Shown: positions 1-8,537 of the stretch, in pieces
Position numbering within the stretch: position 1 is the stretch's first letter
Layout of the letters: each line of letters begins with the position of its first letter
Source of the DNA: Clostridia bacterium
Lineage (GTDB): Bacteria; Bacillota; Clostridia; Christensenellales; Borkfalkiaceae
Assembly: GCA_029055875.1 (NCBI GenBank)
Contig: JAIDCJ010000017.1
Location: 1 to 54,563, forward strand
Direction: 5' to 3'
DNA: 54,563 nucleotides
Notes under the pieces: generated by a model
What the model was told of the DNA's origin: nothing
Seen by the model: the letters and a program-made list of their open reading frames with translations, nothing else
The model's database searches: none
Made by a program: the position numbers and the translations under genes

Positions 1-2
1 GC

Positions 3-191
3 TATAAACGAAATACATTTTATTACAGCGAAGAAAACAATTTTGAATACATTAGTTATATAAATTTTTCGCTTAACTCCCCCGCACGAGATGAGGTTAC
101 ATATTTTATCATCGGCTTGCCTTCAGAAGATTTTTCCAATGGCGGTGCCGAAGAACACATTATTCCTTACGCCATTTATAATTTTAATTAA
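3..191 (+). CDS. C-terminal fragment of an unidentified protein (cut by window edge)
   Basis: An open frame enters from the left edge and ends at TAA 189-191, giving about 62 residues. It is rich in Tyr, Phe, Asn and Ile and contains the stretches EENNFEYISYINFS and YFIIGLPSEDFS. I recognise no family. The frame is followed after 14 nt by a clean terminator, which supports it as the true end of a gene. It is more AT-rich than the radical SAM gene downstream. The longer open frame starting at 91 in another frame has no ribosome binding site and runs through the terminator, so it is unlikely to be real. Confidence 0.5.
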   Translation, partial: YKRNTFYYSEENNFEYISYINFSLNSPARDEVTYFIIGLPSEDFSNGGAEEHIIPYAIYNFN

Positions 192-205
192 AACCGCCCA
201 CATTT

Positions 206-229
206 GCCGCCTTTATAGGCGGCTTTTTT
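206..229 (+). terminator. Rho-independent terminator after the partial gene
   Basis: Perfect 6-bp stem GCCGCC/GGCGGC with loop TTTATA, followed by six T residues. It lies just after the stop codon of the partial gene and ends about 90 nt before the promoter of the radical SAM gene. Confidence 0.9.
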
Positions 230-317
230 ATATTTTCCTCAACTTCGATTTCACCCGCAAGCCGCCGTCTAACGTGAATTCGTTGCTGAATTTTCTTATA
301 AAAAACAAAACAAACGT

Positions 318-346
318 TTGACAAACATTCGTTCGTGTATTATAAT
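318..346 (+). promoter_or_regulatory. Sigma-A promoter of the radical SAM gene
   Basis: Consensus TTGACA at 318-323 and TATAAT at 341-346, spaced 17 bp. Only six bases separate the -10 box from the ATG at 353, so the expected transcription start falls on or next to the start codon. Confidence 0.85.
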
Positions 347-352
347 AGAGGT

Positions 353-1648
353 ATGATTTCTGCGGATAAACTTTCTATTCTCACAAACGGTGCGAAGTAC
401 GACGTTTCATGCTCCTCTTCGGGGAGTTCAAGAAAGAACGAAGGCGGCATGGGAAACGGCTTGGCGGCAGGCTGCTGCCACTCCTTTACGCCCGACGGCA
501 GATGCATTTCTTTGCTTAAAATACTGCTGAGCAACGACTGCATCTTTAACTGCAAATACTGTGTGAATCAGGCAAGTGCGGACGTTCCCCGCGCAACGGC
601 GACGCCCGACGAAATCTGCGAGCTGGTAATCGATTTTTACAAGCGCAACTATATCGAAGGACTGTTCCTCTCCTCCGCCGTGCATATCTCCCCCAACCAT
701 ACCATGGAACAGCTTCTTCTTACGGTAAAAAAGCTCCGCACGGAATACGGCTTTCACGGCTATATTCACGTGAAGGGAATTCCGCGGGCAGACGAGGCGA
801 TCGTGCGGGAAACCGCCCTCTATGCCGACAGAATGAGCTATAATATAGAACTGCCCTCCGAGCAGAGCCTGAAACTGCTTGCACCGCAAAAGACAAAGGA
901 GAGCTTGCTCCTGCCCATGAAAAGCCTCGCCAAGGAGCGCGAAGTTTTCAAAGCGGAAAAGCGCAAGGGACACTTCCTGCCCGCAGGACAGACTACGCAA
1001 ATGATTGTAGGCGCAAGCCCCGAAAAGGACGGACAAATTCTAAGACTTACCGAAAGTCTTTACCGCGCAAACGGGCTGAAACGCGTGTATTATTCGGCGT
1101 ACGTTCCCGTGGTGCATAATTCCCTTTTACCCGATACCCCAGGCGGAGCGCTCCGCGAACACAGGCTCTACCAGGCGGACTGGCTGCTCCGTTTTTACGG
1201 GTTCGACGTAGAAGAAATCGTGCCCGAGGGTGAAAACCTCCCCACCGAGTACGATCCGAAATGTGCCTGGGCGCTTCGCAATTTACACCTCTTCCCCTTA
1301 GAGGTAAACCGTGCGCCGCTTGAAATGCTCTTGCGCGTGCCGGGGATCGGCGCAAAGAGCGCGTATAGAATTACCGAGGCGCGGCGGTACACTTCTCTCA
1401 CCTTCGAGCATCTCAAAAAAATGCGCGTGGTTTTGAAGCGTGCGCGGCACTTTATTACGGCAAGCGGAAAATTCTACGGCGTGGAAAACGAAACCGCTCT
1501 GCGCGGACTGCTTGCGGCGGGCGAAACGGCGAAGAACGCCGCACAACTCAGCATTTTCACCGACCTGCAAATTGCACGGCGCGAAACGCAGTTTATGCTC
1601 TATTCCAATGCAGAAACCGCCCGCTCCGCGCTCACGGGGGAATTATGA
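353..1648 (+). CDS. Putative DNA modification/repair radical SAM protein
   Basis: A 431-residue radical SAM protein of the family annotated as linked to uracil-DNA-glycosylase-type DNA metabolism (TIGR03916-like). The 4Fe-4S/SAM motif CIFNCKYC (CX3CX2C) is at residues 63-70. A helix-hairpin-helix DNA-binding segment (VPGIGAKSAYRI) lies near residue 330. The next gene overlaps by 4 nt (ATGA) and is its usual partner, which strengthens the call. I chose the ATG at 353 over the GTG at 335 because the -10 box covers the upstream codons. The mRNA would then be leaderless. The substrate of this family is not established; a role in DNA base repair or modification is inferred from the family and the HhH segment. 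Confidence 0.85.
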   Translation: MISADKLSILTNGAKYDVSCSSSGSSRKNEGGMGNGLAAGCCHSFTPDGRCISLLKILLSNDCIFNCKYCVNQASADVPRATATPDEICELVIDFYKRNYIEGLFLSSAVHISPNHTMEQLLLTVKKLRTEYGFHGYIHVKGIPRADEAIVRETALYADRMSYNIELPSEQSLKLLAPQKTKESLLLPMKSLAKEREVFKAEKRKGHFLPAGQTTQMIVGASPEKDGQILRLTESLYRANGLKRVYYSAYVPVVHNSLLPDTPGGALREHRLYQADWLLRFYGFDVEEIVPEGENLPTEYDPKCAWALRNLHLFPLEVNRAPLEMLLRVPGIGAKSAYRITEARRYTSLTFEHLKKMRVVLKRARHFITASGKFYGVENETALRGLLAAGETAKNAAQLSIFTDLQIARRETQFMLYSNAETARSALTGEL

Positions 1649-2367
1649 TTTACTTTTACGACGGCTCGCGCGCGGGCTTTCTCACCGCTTTTTTAGCGGC
1701 GTTTAACGACAATGAAGCAATCGTTACTTCCTCTCAACGTCAGCTCACTTTGGGACAGGAAGCGGTTTTCGTGCAGACAAACGCCGAACGCGCAAAAAAA
1801 GCGGAAGCACGCCTTTTATCGTTTGATAAATATTGTATGCAGGATTTGAATTTTCTTCTGCGTTGCAGCGACGAAACGCGCGATCAAACTGCGTTTGAGT
1901 ATTTAAGACTGATTGCAACAAAAAAACGCCCTGTGCGAAATATGCTCGCAGAGGACGCCGTAATTATGGCAAGTAATTTAATTGGGAAAGTAAAGCACGA
2001 AGCAGAACGGTTTCGCGGCTTCGTGCGGTTTATGGAGAGCGCGAGCGGAGCGCTCTACGCCCCTATCGCCCCCGACCATGATATTTGCGATTTGCTCGTA
2101 GGGCATTTCCGTGCACGGATCCCGAACTTCCCCTTTGTTATTCACGACGTGAAGCGGAAGAAAGCCACGGTTTACGACGGAAAAAACGTATTCTGTGCGC
2201 CCCTTGAAAATGCGGAAGTTATGCTATCCGCAACCGAAGAGGCGTGGCAGGCGCTATGGAAAAACTATTTCGAGCACGTGAATATCGTAGAGCGCGAACG
2301 CTTAAAACAACAGCGCGGATATTTGCCCGTTCGCTACCGTAAATTCATGCCCGAATTCCACGATTAA
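1645..2367 (+). CDS. DUF4130-type probable DNA metabolism protein, partner of the radical SAM gene
   Basis: A 240-residue protein matching the family that accompanies the radical SAM DNA-metabolism proteins (TIGR03915 / DUF4130). The N-terminus MIYFYDGSRAGFLTAFLAAF and the C-terminal RYRKFMPEF are typical of the family, in which some members are fused to a uracil-DNA glycosylase domain. No glycosylase domain is visible here. It starts inside the stop codon of the upstream gene (ATGA), so the two are translationally coupled. Its end overlaps by 4 nt the end of the convergent thioesterase gene. Function beyond nucleic-acid metabolism is unknown. Confidence 0.8.
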   Translation: MIYFYDGSRAGFLTAFLAAFNDNEAIVTSSQRQLTLGQEAVFVQTNAERAKKAEARLLSFDKYCMQDLNFLLRCSDETRDQTAFEYLRLIATKKRPVRNMLAEDAVIMASNLIGKVKHEAERFRGFVRFMESASGALYAPIAPDHDICDLLVGHFRARIPNFPFVIHDVKRKKATVYDGKNVFCAPLENAEVMLSATEEAWQALWKNYFEHVNIVERERLKQQRGYLPVRYRKFMPEFHD

Positions 2368-2879
2368 ATCCCCTTGACGTCGATTTCCGTCACGCCGTCC
2401 TCTATGAGGTAGCACATTTCTTCGTGCTCGTTCACGCCTTCCTGAATTTTATTGACGTCAAGTTTGATATATTTGATTTCCGCATTTGCGAGCAAGTCTC
2501 CCGCCATATTGTAAACGGCGCAAGCCGCCGTGAGGAAATGCCCGCTCTCTTTTTCAATAACGCCCCTTGCAAGTAGCGGCACGCCGTAGGGCACGGGCTT
2601 GCGGTACTTCGTTTCAAGTGAAGTAGTAACGCCGTAAGTCTTCTCTTCCCCCTCTTTCGCCCAAAGCGCGCGCAAGCCGAGCTCGTCAAGCATGGCGGTA
2701 ATCAAGCCGCCGTGCACTCTGCCGGGGTAACTTTGGTGCTCCTCGCGGTAGGAAAAGAGCGTAATCACGCTGCCGTCCTCCATTGAATAAAAAGGCGCGC
2801 GAATGCCTGCGGGGTTATCCAGCCCGCACATGACGCACATTTTACTATTCCTCTGTTTTCCTTTTACTTTAAGCTTCAT
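2364..2879 (-). CDS. PaaI-type hotdog-fold thioesterase
   Basis: A 171-residue hotdog-fold protein. The segment RVHGGLITAMLDELG carries the HGG motif of the PaaI/DUF4442 acyl-CoA thioesterase group, and an N-terminal CVMCGLDNPAG segment is common in clostridial members. It probably hydrolyses an acyl- or aryl-CoA; the substrate cannot be read from sequence. The start at 2879 is preceded by GAGG at suitable spacing. It lies 12 nt downstream of the aldo/keto reductase gene and is probably cotranscribed with it. The last 35 residues are acidic and beyond the usual fold. Confidence 0.8.
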   Translation of the reverse strand: MKLKVKGKQRNSKMCVMCGLDNPAGIRAPFYSMEDGSVITLFSYREEHQSYPGRVHGGLITAMLDELGLRALWAKEGEEKTYGVTTSLETKYRKPVPYGVPLLARGVIEKESGHFLTAACAVYNMAGDLLANAEIKYIKLDVNKIQEGVNEHEEMCYLIEDGVTEIDVKGI

Positions 2880-2891
2880 AATTTGCCTCGC

Positions 2892-3707
2892 TTATATTCT
2901 TTTGAATTCCAAGAGCGTTTGCATATCTTCCTCGGAAATCTCGAAGCCGAGCTCCGCATTCTGGCGCATATATTCTGCGTGCGTGGTTTTGGGTAAGGGA
3001 AGAAGCCCGAGTTGCAAGCAAAACCGAATGCAAAGCTGTGCGGTGCTTACGCCGTACTTTTCCGCCATGTTCGCAATCTTCTTGTTTTTCAGAATTTTGC
3101 CCGTGGCAATCGGGGAATATGCTTCCACCAAAATCCCCTCTTTCTTGCAAAACTCAATGAGCTTTGTAGGCACTTTTCCGATATGCACACAAATCTGATT
3201 GACAAGCGGTTTGATTTTGGAATGCACCATAAGGTTTTCCAAATCGTCAATTTGGAAATTGGAAACGCCGATTGCGCCGATTTTCTTTGCCTCGTACGCC
3301 TCTTCAAACGCCTTCCAAACCTGCGGGTTTTCCTTGAAATACCGCCGAGGGAAATGCGTGTGCATTTGTATCCACGGCTTGGGCGCATGAATGAGCATTA
3401 AATCGACTTTGCCGAGAAGCTGAAGCGACTTTTCAATCGACTGTTTCGCTTTTTCATACGTTTTGAATTCTGCGGGCACTTTCGTTGTTACGAAAATCTC
3501 TTCGGGCGAAATTCCGCTTTCGCGAATCGCCGCACCTACTCCGCCTTCGTTCCCGTAAGCCGCCGCAGTATCGATATGCCGATACCCAAGTTCCAAAGCA
3601 CTCTTCACGGCGGGTTTTACCGCCTCGTTAGAAACCTGCCACGTTCCCAATGCAAGTTTGGGTATTTCCACTCCGTTCGCCAAAGTATAGCTTTCTTGTA
3701 AAATCAT
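2892..3707 (-). CDS. Aldo/keto reductase
   Basis: A 271-residue NADPH-dependent aldo/keto reductase. The catalytic tetrad is present: Asp46 and Tyr51 (HIDTAAAYGNE), Lys76 (VTTKVPAE) and His107 (LMLIHAPKPW). The length and the N-terminus (LANGVEIPKLALGTW) fit the AKR5-like bacterial group that reduces small aldehydes and ketones. GAGGGG precedes the ATG at 3707. It is the first gene of a two-gene unit with the thioesterase. Substrate unknown. Confidence 0.9.
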   Translation of the reverse strand: MILQESYTLANGVEIPKLALGTWQVSNEAVKPAVKSALELGYRHIDTAAAYGNEGGVGAAIRESGISPEEIFVTTKVPAEFKTYEKAKQSIEKSLQLLGKVDLMLIHAPKPWIQMHTHFPRRYFKENPQVWKAFEEAYEAKKIGAIGVSNFQIDDLENLMVHSKIKPLVNQICVHIGKVPTKLIEFCKKEGILVEAYSPIATGKILKNKKIANMAEKYGVSTAQLCIRFCLQLGLLPLPKTTHAEYMRQNAELGFEISEEDMQTLLEFKRI

Positions 3708-3730
3708 AAATTTCCCCTCTCTTAATATAT

Positions 3731-3754
3731 AAAAAAAGCGCTCTTGTAAAGCGC
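3731..3754 (-). terminator. Terminator of tRNA-Ser(GGA)
   Basis: On the minus strand a GCGCT/AGCGC stem with a 7-nt loop is followed by seven T residues, directly downstream of the tRNA gene. Confidence 0.8.
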
Positions 3755-3760
3755 AATTTT

Positions 3761-3850
3761 TGGCGCAGAGAAGAGGATTCGAACCTCCGGACGAGTATCC
3801 CCGTCACACGATTTCCAATCGTGCTCCTTAAACCACTCAGACATCTCTGC
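3761..3850 (-). tRNA. tRNA-Ser (anticodon GGA)
   Basis: A 90-nt class II tRNA read on the minus strand. The acceptor stem GCAGAGA pairs with TCTCTGC. The anticodon loop TTGGAAA gives anticodon GGA (UCC/UCU codons). A long variable arm and the T-arm GGTTCGAATCC are visible, and the 3' CCA is encoded. Confidence 0.95.
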
Positions 3851-3950
3851 ACGTCTATTTTATTTTACAACAATTTTACCGAAAATGCAAACGATTTTAA
3901 GCAAGTTAAGATTATTTTTCAAAATACTTTCATTCTTCCCCAAAGCATGA

Positions 3951-3956
3951 TATAAT
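3951..3956 (+). promoter_or_regulatory. -10 box of the short pyrophosphatase gene
   Basis: A consensus TATAAT lies 12 nt before the ATG at 3969, with only a weak -35 (TTTCAT, 17 bp upstream). The expected leader is about 6 nt and holds no Shine-Dalgarno sequence. Confidence 0.55.
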
Positions 3957-3968
3957 ACTGATACATTT

Positions 3969-4292
3969 ATGATTGGAAGTATTGTTAAAGTAACTATAGA
4001 CCGACCTCTTGGAAGCCGCCACCCAAAGCATAAAAATATTATATACCCTATCAACTACGGGTACATAGAAGGAATTATGGCAGCGGACGGAGAAGAGCAG
4101 GACGCCTACGTTCTGGGAGTGCATACTGCCGTAAAAGAATTTACGGGAAAGGTGATTGCCATTATCCACCGTAACGATGATATAGAAGAAAAATGGGTTG
4201 TAGCTCCCGACGGTATTGATTTCACTAACGAGGACATTGCAAAGCAAGTGCATTTTCAAGAACAATATTTTGACTATATTATTAAGAGATAA
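3969..4292 (+). CDS. Short inorganic pyrophosphatase-like protein
   Basis: A 107-residue protein resembling the core of family I soluble pyrophosphatases: IIYPINYGYIEGIMAADGEEQDAY matches the YPxNYGY and DGDPxDVxV region over two adjoining motifs. Classical enzymes are about 165-180 residues, so this is a short version. The first Asp of the signature is kept, the second is Glu, and the later Asp-rich loop is not obvious. Activity as a pyrophosphatase is therefore plausible but not certain. It has its own promoter and a shared terminator with the convergent clpB. No ribosome binding site is seen. Confidence 0.6.
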   Translation: MIGSIVKVTIDRPLGSRHPKHKNIIYPINYGYIEGIMAADGEEQDAYVLGVHTAVKEFTGKVIAIIHRNDDIEEKWVVAPDGIDFTNEDIAKQVHFQEQYFDYIIKR

Positions 4293-4300
4293 CATATTTG

Positions 4301-4325
4301 AAAAAAGCCCCTTGGGGGCTTTTTT
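4301..4325. terminator. Bidirectional terminator between the pyrophosphatase gene and clpB
   Basis: Stem GCCCC/GGGGC flanked by six A on the left and six T on the right, so it can act in both directions between two convergent genes. It reaches the stop codon of clpB. Confidence 0.9.
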
Positions 4326-6898
4326 CATTTCAGATATAATCCGTCTTGATTGCAATCGAGCGTGAGCGTACTGCCCGCTGCGGGGTTATTGGTTAGAATA
4401 TATTTTGCAATCAGCGTTTCGGCGTGCGACTGGATAAAGCGTTTGAGCGGCCGCGCACCGTAAGCGGAATCGTACCCGCCGTCCGTGAGATATTCCTTGG
4501 CGCGGTTCGTAACCTCCAAATCCAGATTCTCCGCCTTAATTCTTGCCTTTAAGCGATTGAGAATAATATCGACGATTGCCCCGATATGATCCTCGGTGAG
4601 CGGCCTGAACATGATAATTTCGTCTAAGCGGTTCAAAAACTCGGGGCGGAAGCTTTGCTTCAAAAGTGCATTCACCTGCTCCTGCGCCCTCTCCGTAATT
4701 TCGCCGTCCTCTATTCCTTCCATAATAAACTGGGAGCCGAGGTTTGAAGTTAATATTATGATAGTATTCTTAAAATCTACCGTGCGTCCCTGCGAGTCGG
4801 TCACTCTGCCGTCGTCGAGAATTTGCAGAAGAATATTAAATACATCGGGATGCGCCTTTTCGATTTCGTCAAACAAGACGATAGAGTACGGCTTTCTGCG
4901 CACGGCCTCCGTGAGCGTACCGCCCTCCTCGTAACCGACATATCCGGGAGGCGCACCGACAAGGCGGGAAACCGAGAATTTTTCCATATATTCGGACATA
5001 TCGATACGCACGATATTTTTCTCGTCGTCAAAAAGATTTTCCGCGAGCGACTTCGCAAGCTCGGTTTTCCCTACGCCCGTAGGCCCGAGAAACAGGAAGG
5101 AACCAATCGGGCGGTTAGGATCGGAAATGCCCGCGCGAGCGCGCAGGATTGCTTCAGAAACCTTTCTTACCGCTTCTTCCTGCCCGATAACACGCCTGTG
5201 TAAATCGTCTTCAAGGCGTAAAATTTTCTCGCGCTCCCCCTCTTTAAGCCTTGCCACGGGAATCCCCGTCCAGCGTGCGACGATTCGGTTGATTTCCTCT
5301 TCCGTCACCTCGTCCTGCAAAATTGCGTTCTCTCTGCCGCTCACACTCTGCTTGGCCTCTTCAAGCTGTTTTTCAAGTTCGGGAAGCTCGCCGTAGCGAA
5401 GCCTTGATGCCTTTTCCAGCTCACCGCGGTTCATTGCGGAATCGATTTCCCCCTTCAAGAAGTCGATTTTTTCTTTTAGATCTTTCTCGGCATGAATGGC
5501 ATTCTTTTCGTCTTCCCACTTTACCTTCATGCCGCCGTAGGTTTCTTTGAGCTCTGCGAGCTCCTTTTTGAGCGATTCGAGGCGTGACTTAGAGAGATTG
5601 TCGCTCTCCTTAGACAGTGCCTTTTCCTCTACTTCAAGCTGGGTGATTTTGCGGTTCAACGCGTCCATCTCGGCAGGCATGGAGTCAATTTCCGTACGAA
5701 TCATTGCTGCCGCTTCGTCCACTAAATCTATTGCCTTATCAGGTAAAAACCGATCGGAAATATAGCGATTAGAAAGTACCGCCGCACTGACGAGCGCGTC
5801 GTCGTGGATGCGCACGCCGTGGAAAATTTCAAAGCGTTCTTTTAATCCACGAAGAATGGAAATGGTATCTTCCACCGTCGGTTCGTTCACAAGCACGGGT
5901 TGGAATCTGCGCTCCAAGGCCGCATCTTTTTCGATATACTTGCGGTATTCATCGAGCGTAGTTGCGCCGATACAGTGCAGCTCGCCCCTCGCCAAAAGCG
6001 GCTTCAAGAGATTCCCTGCATCCATTGCGCCGTCCGTCTTGCCTGCACCGACGACGGTGTGCAGCTCGTCGATAAACAGAAGAATACTCCCCTCTGATTT
6101 CGTTACCTCGGCAAGGACTGCTTTTAAGCGTTCTTCAAATTCACCGCGGTACTTCGCGCCCGCAATCAACGCGCCCATATCGAGCGAAAAAAGCGTCTTG
6201 TTCTTTAAGCCCTCGGGCACGTCGCCTTTTACGATACGCTGTGCAAGCCCCTCGGCAATCGCGGTTTTTCCCACGCCCGGCTCACCGATGAGCACGGGAT
6301 TGTTTTTCGTCTTACGCGATAAGATGCGCACGACGTTACGGATTTCTTCATCCCTGCCGATAACGGGCTCCAACTTATGCGCCCGCGCACGCGCGGTCAA
6401 ATCGGTTCCGTATTTTTCAAGTGCCTCGTAGGTATTTTCGGGGTTGTCGCTCGTCACGTTCTGATTCCCGCGCACCTCTTTGAGCCCTTTCAAAAACTTG
6501 TCTTTGGAGACACCAAAGCGTGAAAAGATTCCGTCCAATCCCCGCTCGAAGTTATCAAAAAGACAGAGGAACAAATGCTCTACGGAAATATATTCATCTT
6601 TCATGCCTGCGGCGAGCTTCTCCGCCTCGTTAAGCGCACGATTCAGCGCGGTGGATGGATACGCTCCCGACCCGCCCGATACGCGTGGAAGGCGTTCGAT
6701 TTCCTCTTTTACGGCGCGGGAAAGGCCTTCCGTATCCGTGCCCGTGCGCGTTAATATGCGGTAAACGATACCGTCTTTTTCGAGTAATGCGTAACATAAG
6801 TGAAGCGTTGTAAGCTCCGCATTGCCGTATTCGAGTGCAACGCCTTGCGCATTTTGAATTGCCTGAACTGATTTTTGCGTTAATTTACTTGCGTCCAT
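4325..6898 (-). CDS. clpB: ATP-dependent disaggregase ClpB (Hsp100)
   Basis: An 857-residue protein with full ClpB architecture: N-terminal Clp repeat domain (residues 1-150), first AAA+ module with Walker [10 protein letters not shown] near 205, coiled-coil middle domain at about 400-530, and second AAA+ module with Walker [10 protein letters not shown] near 605. The length and middle domain separate it from ClpA and ClpC. It threads aggregated proteins with DnaK help after stress. A -10 box (TATAAT at 6926-6931, minus) lies upstream. I see no CIRCE operator (TTAGCACTC-N9-GAGTGCTAA) and no other repressor site, so heat control is not evident. It is a single-gene unit with GGAGG before the ATG. 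Confidence 0.97.
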   Translation of the reverse strand: MDASKLTQKSVQAIQNAQGVALEYGNAELTTLHLCYALLEKDGIVYRILTRTGTDTEGLSRAVKEEIERLPRVSGGSGAYPSTALNRALNEAEKLAAGMKDEYISVEHLFLCLFDNFERGLDGIFSRFGVSKDKFLKGLKEVRGNQNVTSDNPENTYEALEKYGTDLTARARAHKLEPVIGRDEEIRNVVRILSRKTKNNPVLIGEPGVGKTAIAEGLAQRIVKGDVPEGLKNKTLFSLDMGALIAGAKYRGEFEERLKAVLAEVTKSEGSILLFIDELHTVVGAGKTDGAMDAGNLLKPLLARGELHCIGATTLDEYRKYIEKDAALERRFQPVLVNEPTVEDTISILRGLKERFEIFHGVRIHDDALVSAAVLSNRYISDRFLPDKAIDLVDEAAAMIRTEIDSMPAEMDALNRKITQLEVEEKALSKESDNLSKSRLESLKKELAELKETYGGMKVKWEDEKNAIHAEKDLKEKIDFLKGEIDSAMNRGELEKASRLRYGELPELEKQLEEAKQSVSGRENAILQDEVTEEEINRIVARWTGIPVARLKEGEREKILRLEDDLHRRVIGQEEAVRKVSEAILRARAGISDPNRPIGSFLFLGPTGVGKTELAKSLAENLFDDEKNIVRIDMSEYMEKFSVSRLVGAPPGYVGYEEGGTLTEAVRRKPYSIVLFDEIEKAHPDVFNILLQILDDGRVTDSQGRTVDFKNTIIILTSNLGSQFIMEGIEDGEITERAQEQVNALLKQSFRPEFLNRLDEIIMFRPLTEDHIGAIVDIILNRLKARIKAENLDLEVTNRAKEYLTDGGYDSAYGARPLKRFIQSHAETLIAKYILTNNPAAGSTLTLDCNQDGLYLK

Positions 6899-6925
6899 AG
6901 GGTTACCTCCCTTATTTTCAAGTAT

Positions 6926-6931
6926 ATTATA
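6926..6931 (-). promoter_or_regulatory. Probable -10 box of clpB
   Basis: TATAAT on the minus strand 27 nt before the start codon. The -35 (GTTTAA at 17 bp) is poor, which may mean an activator or another element is needed. Confidence 0.5.
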
Positions 6932-6952
6932 ACGCGAAATTTTAAAAATTAA

Positions 6953-6977
6953 ACGCGGGCGAATTGCCCGCGTTTTT
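6953..6977 (-). terminator. Terminator of the yebC operon
   Basis: Perfect 8-bp stem ACGCGGGC/GCCCGCGT with a 5-nt loop, followed on the minus strand by TTTAATTTTT. It lies between yebC and the clpB promoter. Confidence 0.75.
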
Positions 6978-7005
6978 CATTTCTTGTTCTAAATAAAATT
7001 TATAA

Positions 7006-7746
7006 TCAGTCCTCGTCCTCTTCTTCGGGAAGCTCTACGTTATGATAAACGTTCTGCACGTCGTCGTTCTCTTCAAGCTTGTCAAGCATTTTGAGGAAGG
7101 TTTCGAGCTTATCGGCAGGGAGCGTGATTTTGCTCTGCGGAATCTGCGTGATCTCCGCTTGCAGGAAGTTCAGTCCGCGCTCTTCTAAAAGCTTTCTCGC
7201 CTCGGAGAATGCCGCAACGGACGTATAAATTTCAAACGCGTCCTCTTCGGTCACGACGTCGTCCGCACCCGCCTCAATGGCGTATTCGGTAACGGTATCT
7301 TCGTCCAAACCGGGAGTACGCTCCACCACGATAACGCCCTTCGTATCGAACATATAGGATACGCAGCCCGTCATACCGAGCGAACCGCCGTTCTTAGACA
7401 TAATTGCGCGGATATCGCCCGCGGTACGGTTGTTGTTATCGGTCAGCGTGGTGATGATCACCGCCGAACCCGCAACGCCGTATCCCTCGTAGGTGAGCTC
7501 CTTATAATCCTTATCGCCGACTTCGCCCGCCGCTTTTTTAATGGAACGCTCGATGTTGTCGTTCGGCATGTTTGCGGCCTTCGCTTTTGCGATAACGTCC
7601 GCAAGTTTGCTGTTCGTAGAAGGATTGGGGTTGCCCTTTGCGGCAACGGCGAGCTCTCTGCCGAGCTTGGTGAAAATCTTACCGCGCGCCGCGTCCGCCT
7701 TACCTTTCTTTGCTTGTATGTTGTGCCATTTGCTGTGTCCTGACAT
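7006..7746 (-). CDS. YebC/PmpR-family protein (TACO1 homologue)
   Basis: A 246-residue YebC-family protein. The N-terminus MSGHSKWHNIQAKKGKADA, the AKAANMPNDNIERSIKKA segment and the acidic C-terminus (ELPEEEDED) are diagnostic. Members are described as DNA-binding regulators, and more recently as ribosome-associated factors that relieve stalling at proline stretches. Which applies here cannot be read from sequence. It follows the SpoU-type methyltransferase by 2 nt, and its ribosome binding site AAGGAG lies in that gene's last codons. Confidence 0.95.
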   Translation of the reverse strand: MSGHSKWHNIQAKKGKADAARGKIFTKLGRELAVAAKGNPNPSTNSKLADVIAKAKAANMPNDNIERSIKKAAGEVGDKDYKELTYEGYGVAGSAVIITTLTDNNNRTAGDIRAIMSKNGGSLGMTGCVSYMFDTKGVIVVERTPGLDEDTVTEYAIEAGADDVVTEEDAFEIYTSVAAFSEARKLLEERGLNFLQAEITQIPQSKITLPADKLETFLKMLDKLEENDDVQNVYHNVELPEEEDED

Positions 7747-7748
7747 AA

Positions 7749-8495
7749 TTAACTCCTTTTCAGCATTTCCGTCTTTTTTAATTGATACATTAAAATCCCC
7801 GCCGATACTGCGGCGTTCAAACTCTCGGTGTGCGTACCCATGGGAATCTTCACCGTATGTGCCGCGCGAGAAAAAATCTCGTTTGAAAGCCCGTTCCCCT
7901 CGTTCCCGATGCAGAGCGCAAACCTTTCGGGCGGAGTGAATGCAAACACGTTTTCCCCGTCCATGTCGGCGGCAATCAGCGGAGTTTCGTTCAAAACGCT
8001 AAGAATCTCTTCTCTGCCTCCGCGCATAATTCTTGCAAAGAACACGCCGCTCATGCTTGCACGCACGCTCTTGGGCGAGTAAGGATCGGCGCAGTTGATG
8101 CAATAAAGCTCCGTATAGCCTGCCGCAACCGCCGTGCGGATAATCGCGCCCACGTTCGCGGGATCGGCCACGCCGTCCAATACAATACAGGATTTTTCGG
8201 GCAATTGCAATTTATAAACGGGAATCTCAACTTCCGCCGCAATGCTCTGCGGCGTCTTTTCGTCGCAGATAGCGCGGAACGCGTCCTCTCCGAAAGTAAC
8301 AGTCGGAAGAAAATAGGTATCTCCCGCGTAATTCTCACGCACGATAATGCGTCGAATATTCAGTCCGCTGTGCACGCACTCGCGCACCATCTTTTCGCCC
8401 TCAACAAGAAAGCTGCCGCTTTTTTCACGGAACTTCTTTTCTTTAAGGGAAGACAGCTCTTTTACGAGCGGATTGTTTTTGGAAACGATAACCAT
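7749..8495 (-). CDS. SpoU/TrmH-family RNA 2'-O-methyltransferase
   Basis: A 248-residue SPOUT methyltransferase. It has an N-terminal RNA-binding substrate domain (FLVEGEKMVRE) and a C-terminal SPOUT knot with the motifs ILDGVADPANVGAIIRTA, ALCIGNEGNGLSNE and VKIPMGTHTESLNAAVSAGI. It transfers a methyl group from SAM to a ribose in rRNA or tRNA. Its place after infC-rpmI-rplT is conserved in Firmicutes. The start is taken as ATG 8495; an upstream TTG at 8522 lies inside a terminator stem. There is no Shine-Dalgarno sequence and the ATG is 8 nt after the terminator U-tract, an unusual arrangement. Confidence 0.92.
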   Translation of the reverse strand: MVIVSKNNPLVKELSSLKEKKFREKSGSFLVEGEKMVRECVHSGLNIRRIIVRENYAGDTYFLPTVTFGEDAFRAICDEKTPQSIAAEVEIPVYKLQLPEKSCIVLDGVADPANVGAIIRTAVAAGYTELYCINCADPYSPKSVRASMSGVFFARIMRGGREEILSVLNETPLIAADMDGENVFAFTPPERFALCIGNEGNGLSNEIFSRAAHTVKIPMGTHTESLNAAVSAGILMYQLKKTEMLKRS

Positions 8496-8503
8496 AGTTA
8501 TGC

Positions 8504-8526
8504 AAAAAAAGCCTTTTTGCAAAGGC
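8504..8526 (-). terminator. Terminator of the infC-rpmI-rplT operon
   Basis: On the minus strand GCCTTT and AAAGGC form a 6-bp stem with a 4-nt loop, followed by seven T residues. The T-tract ends 8 nt before the start codon of the next gene, so some read-through is likely. Confidence 0.85.
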
Positions 8527-8537
8527 TTTTTTATAAA

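Noticed and set aside
91..321. 76-residue open frame over the first terminator
   Set aside because: It has no ribosome binding site, runs through a clean terminator and conflicts with the better frame at 3-191.
428..1036. Long minus-strand frames opposite the radical SAM gene, and many similar antisense frames opposite leuS, clpB, carB, argF and purA
   Set aside because: They are shadows of strongly conserved genes on the other strand and show no family features or start signals.
6899..6952. CIRCE or CtsR operator upstream of clpB
   Set aside because: No inverted TTAGCACTC/GAGTGCTAA and no convincing CtsR heptad repeat was found.
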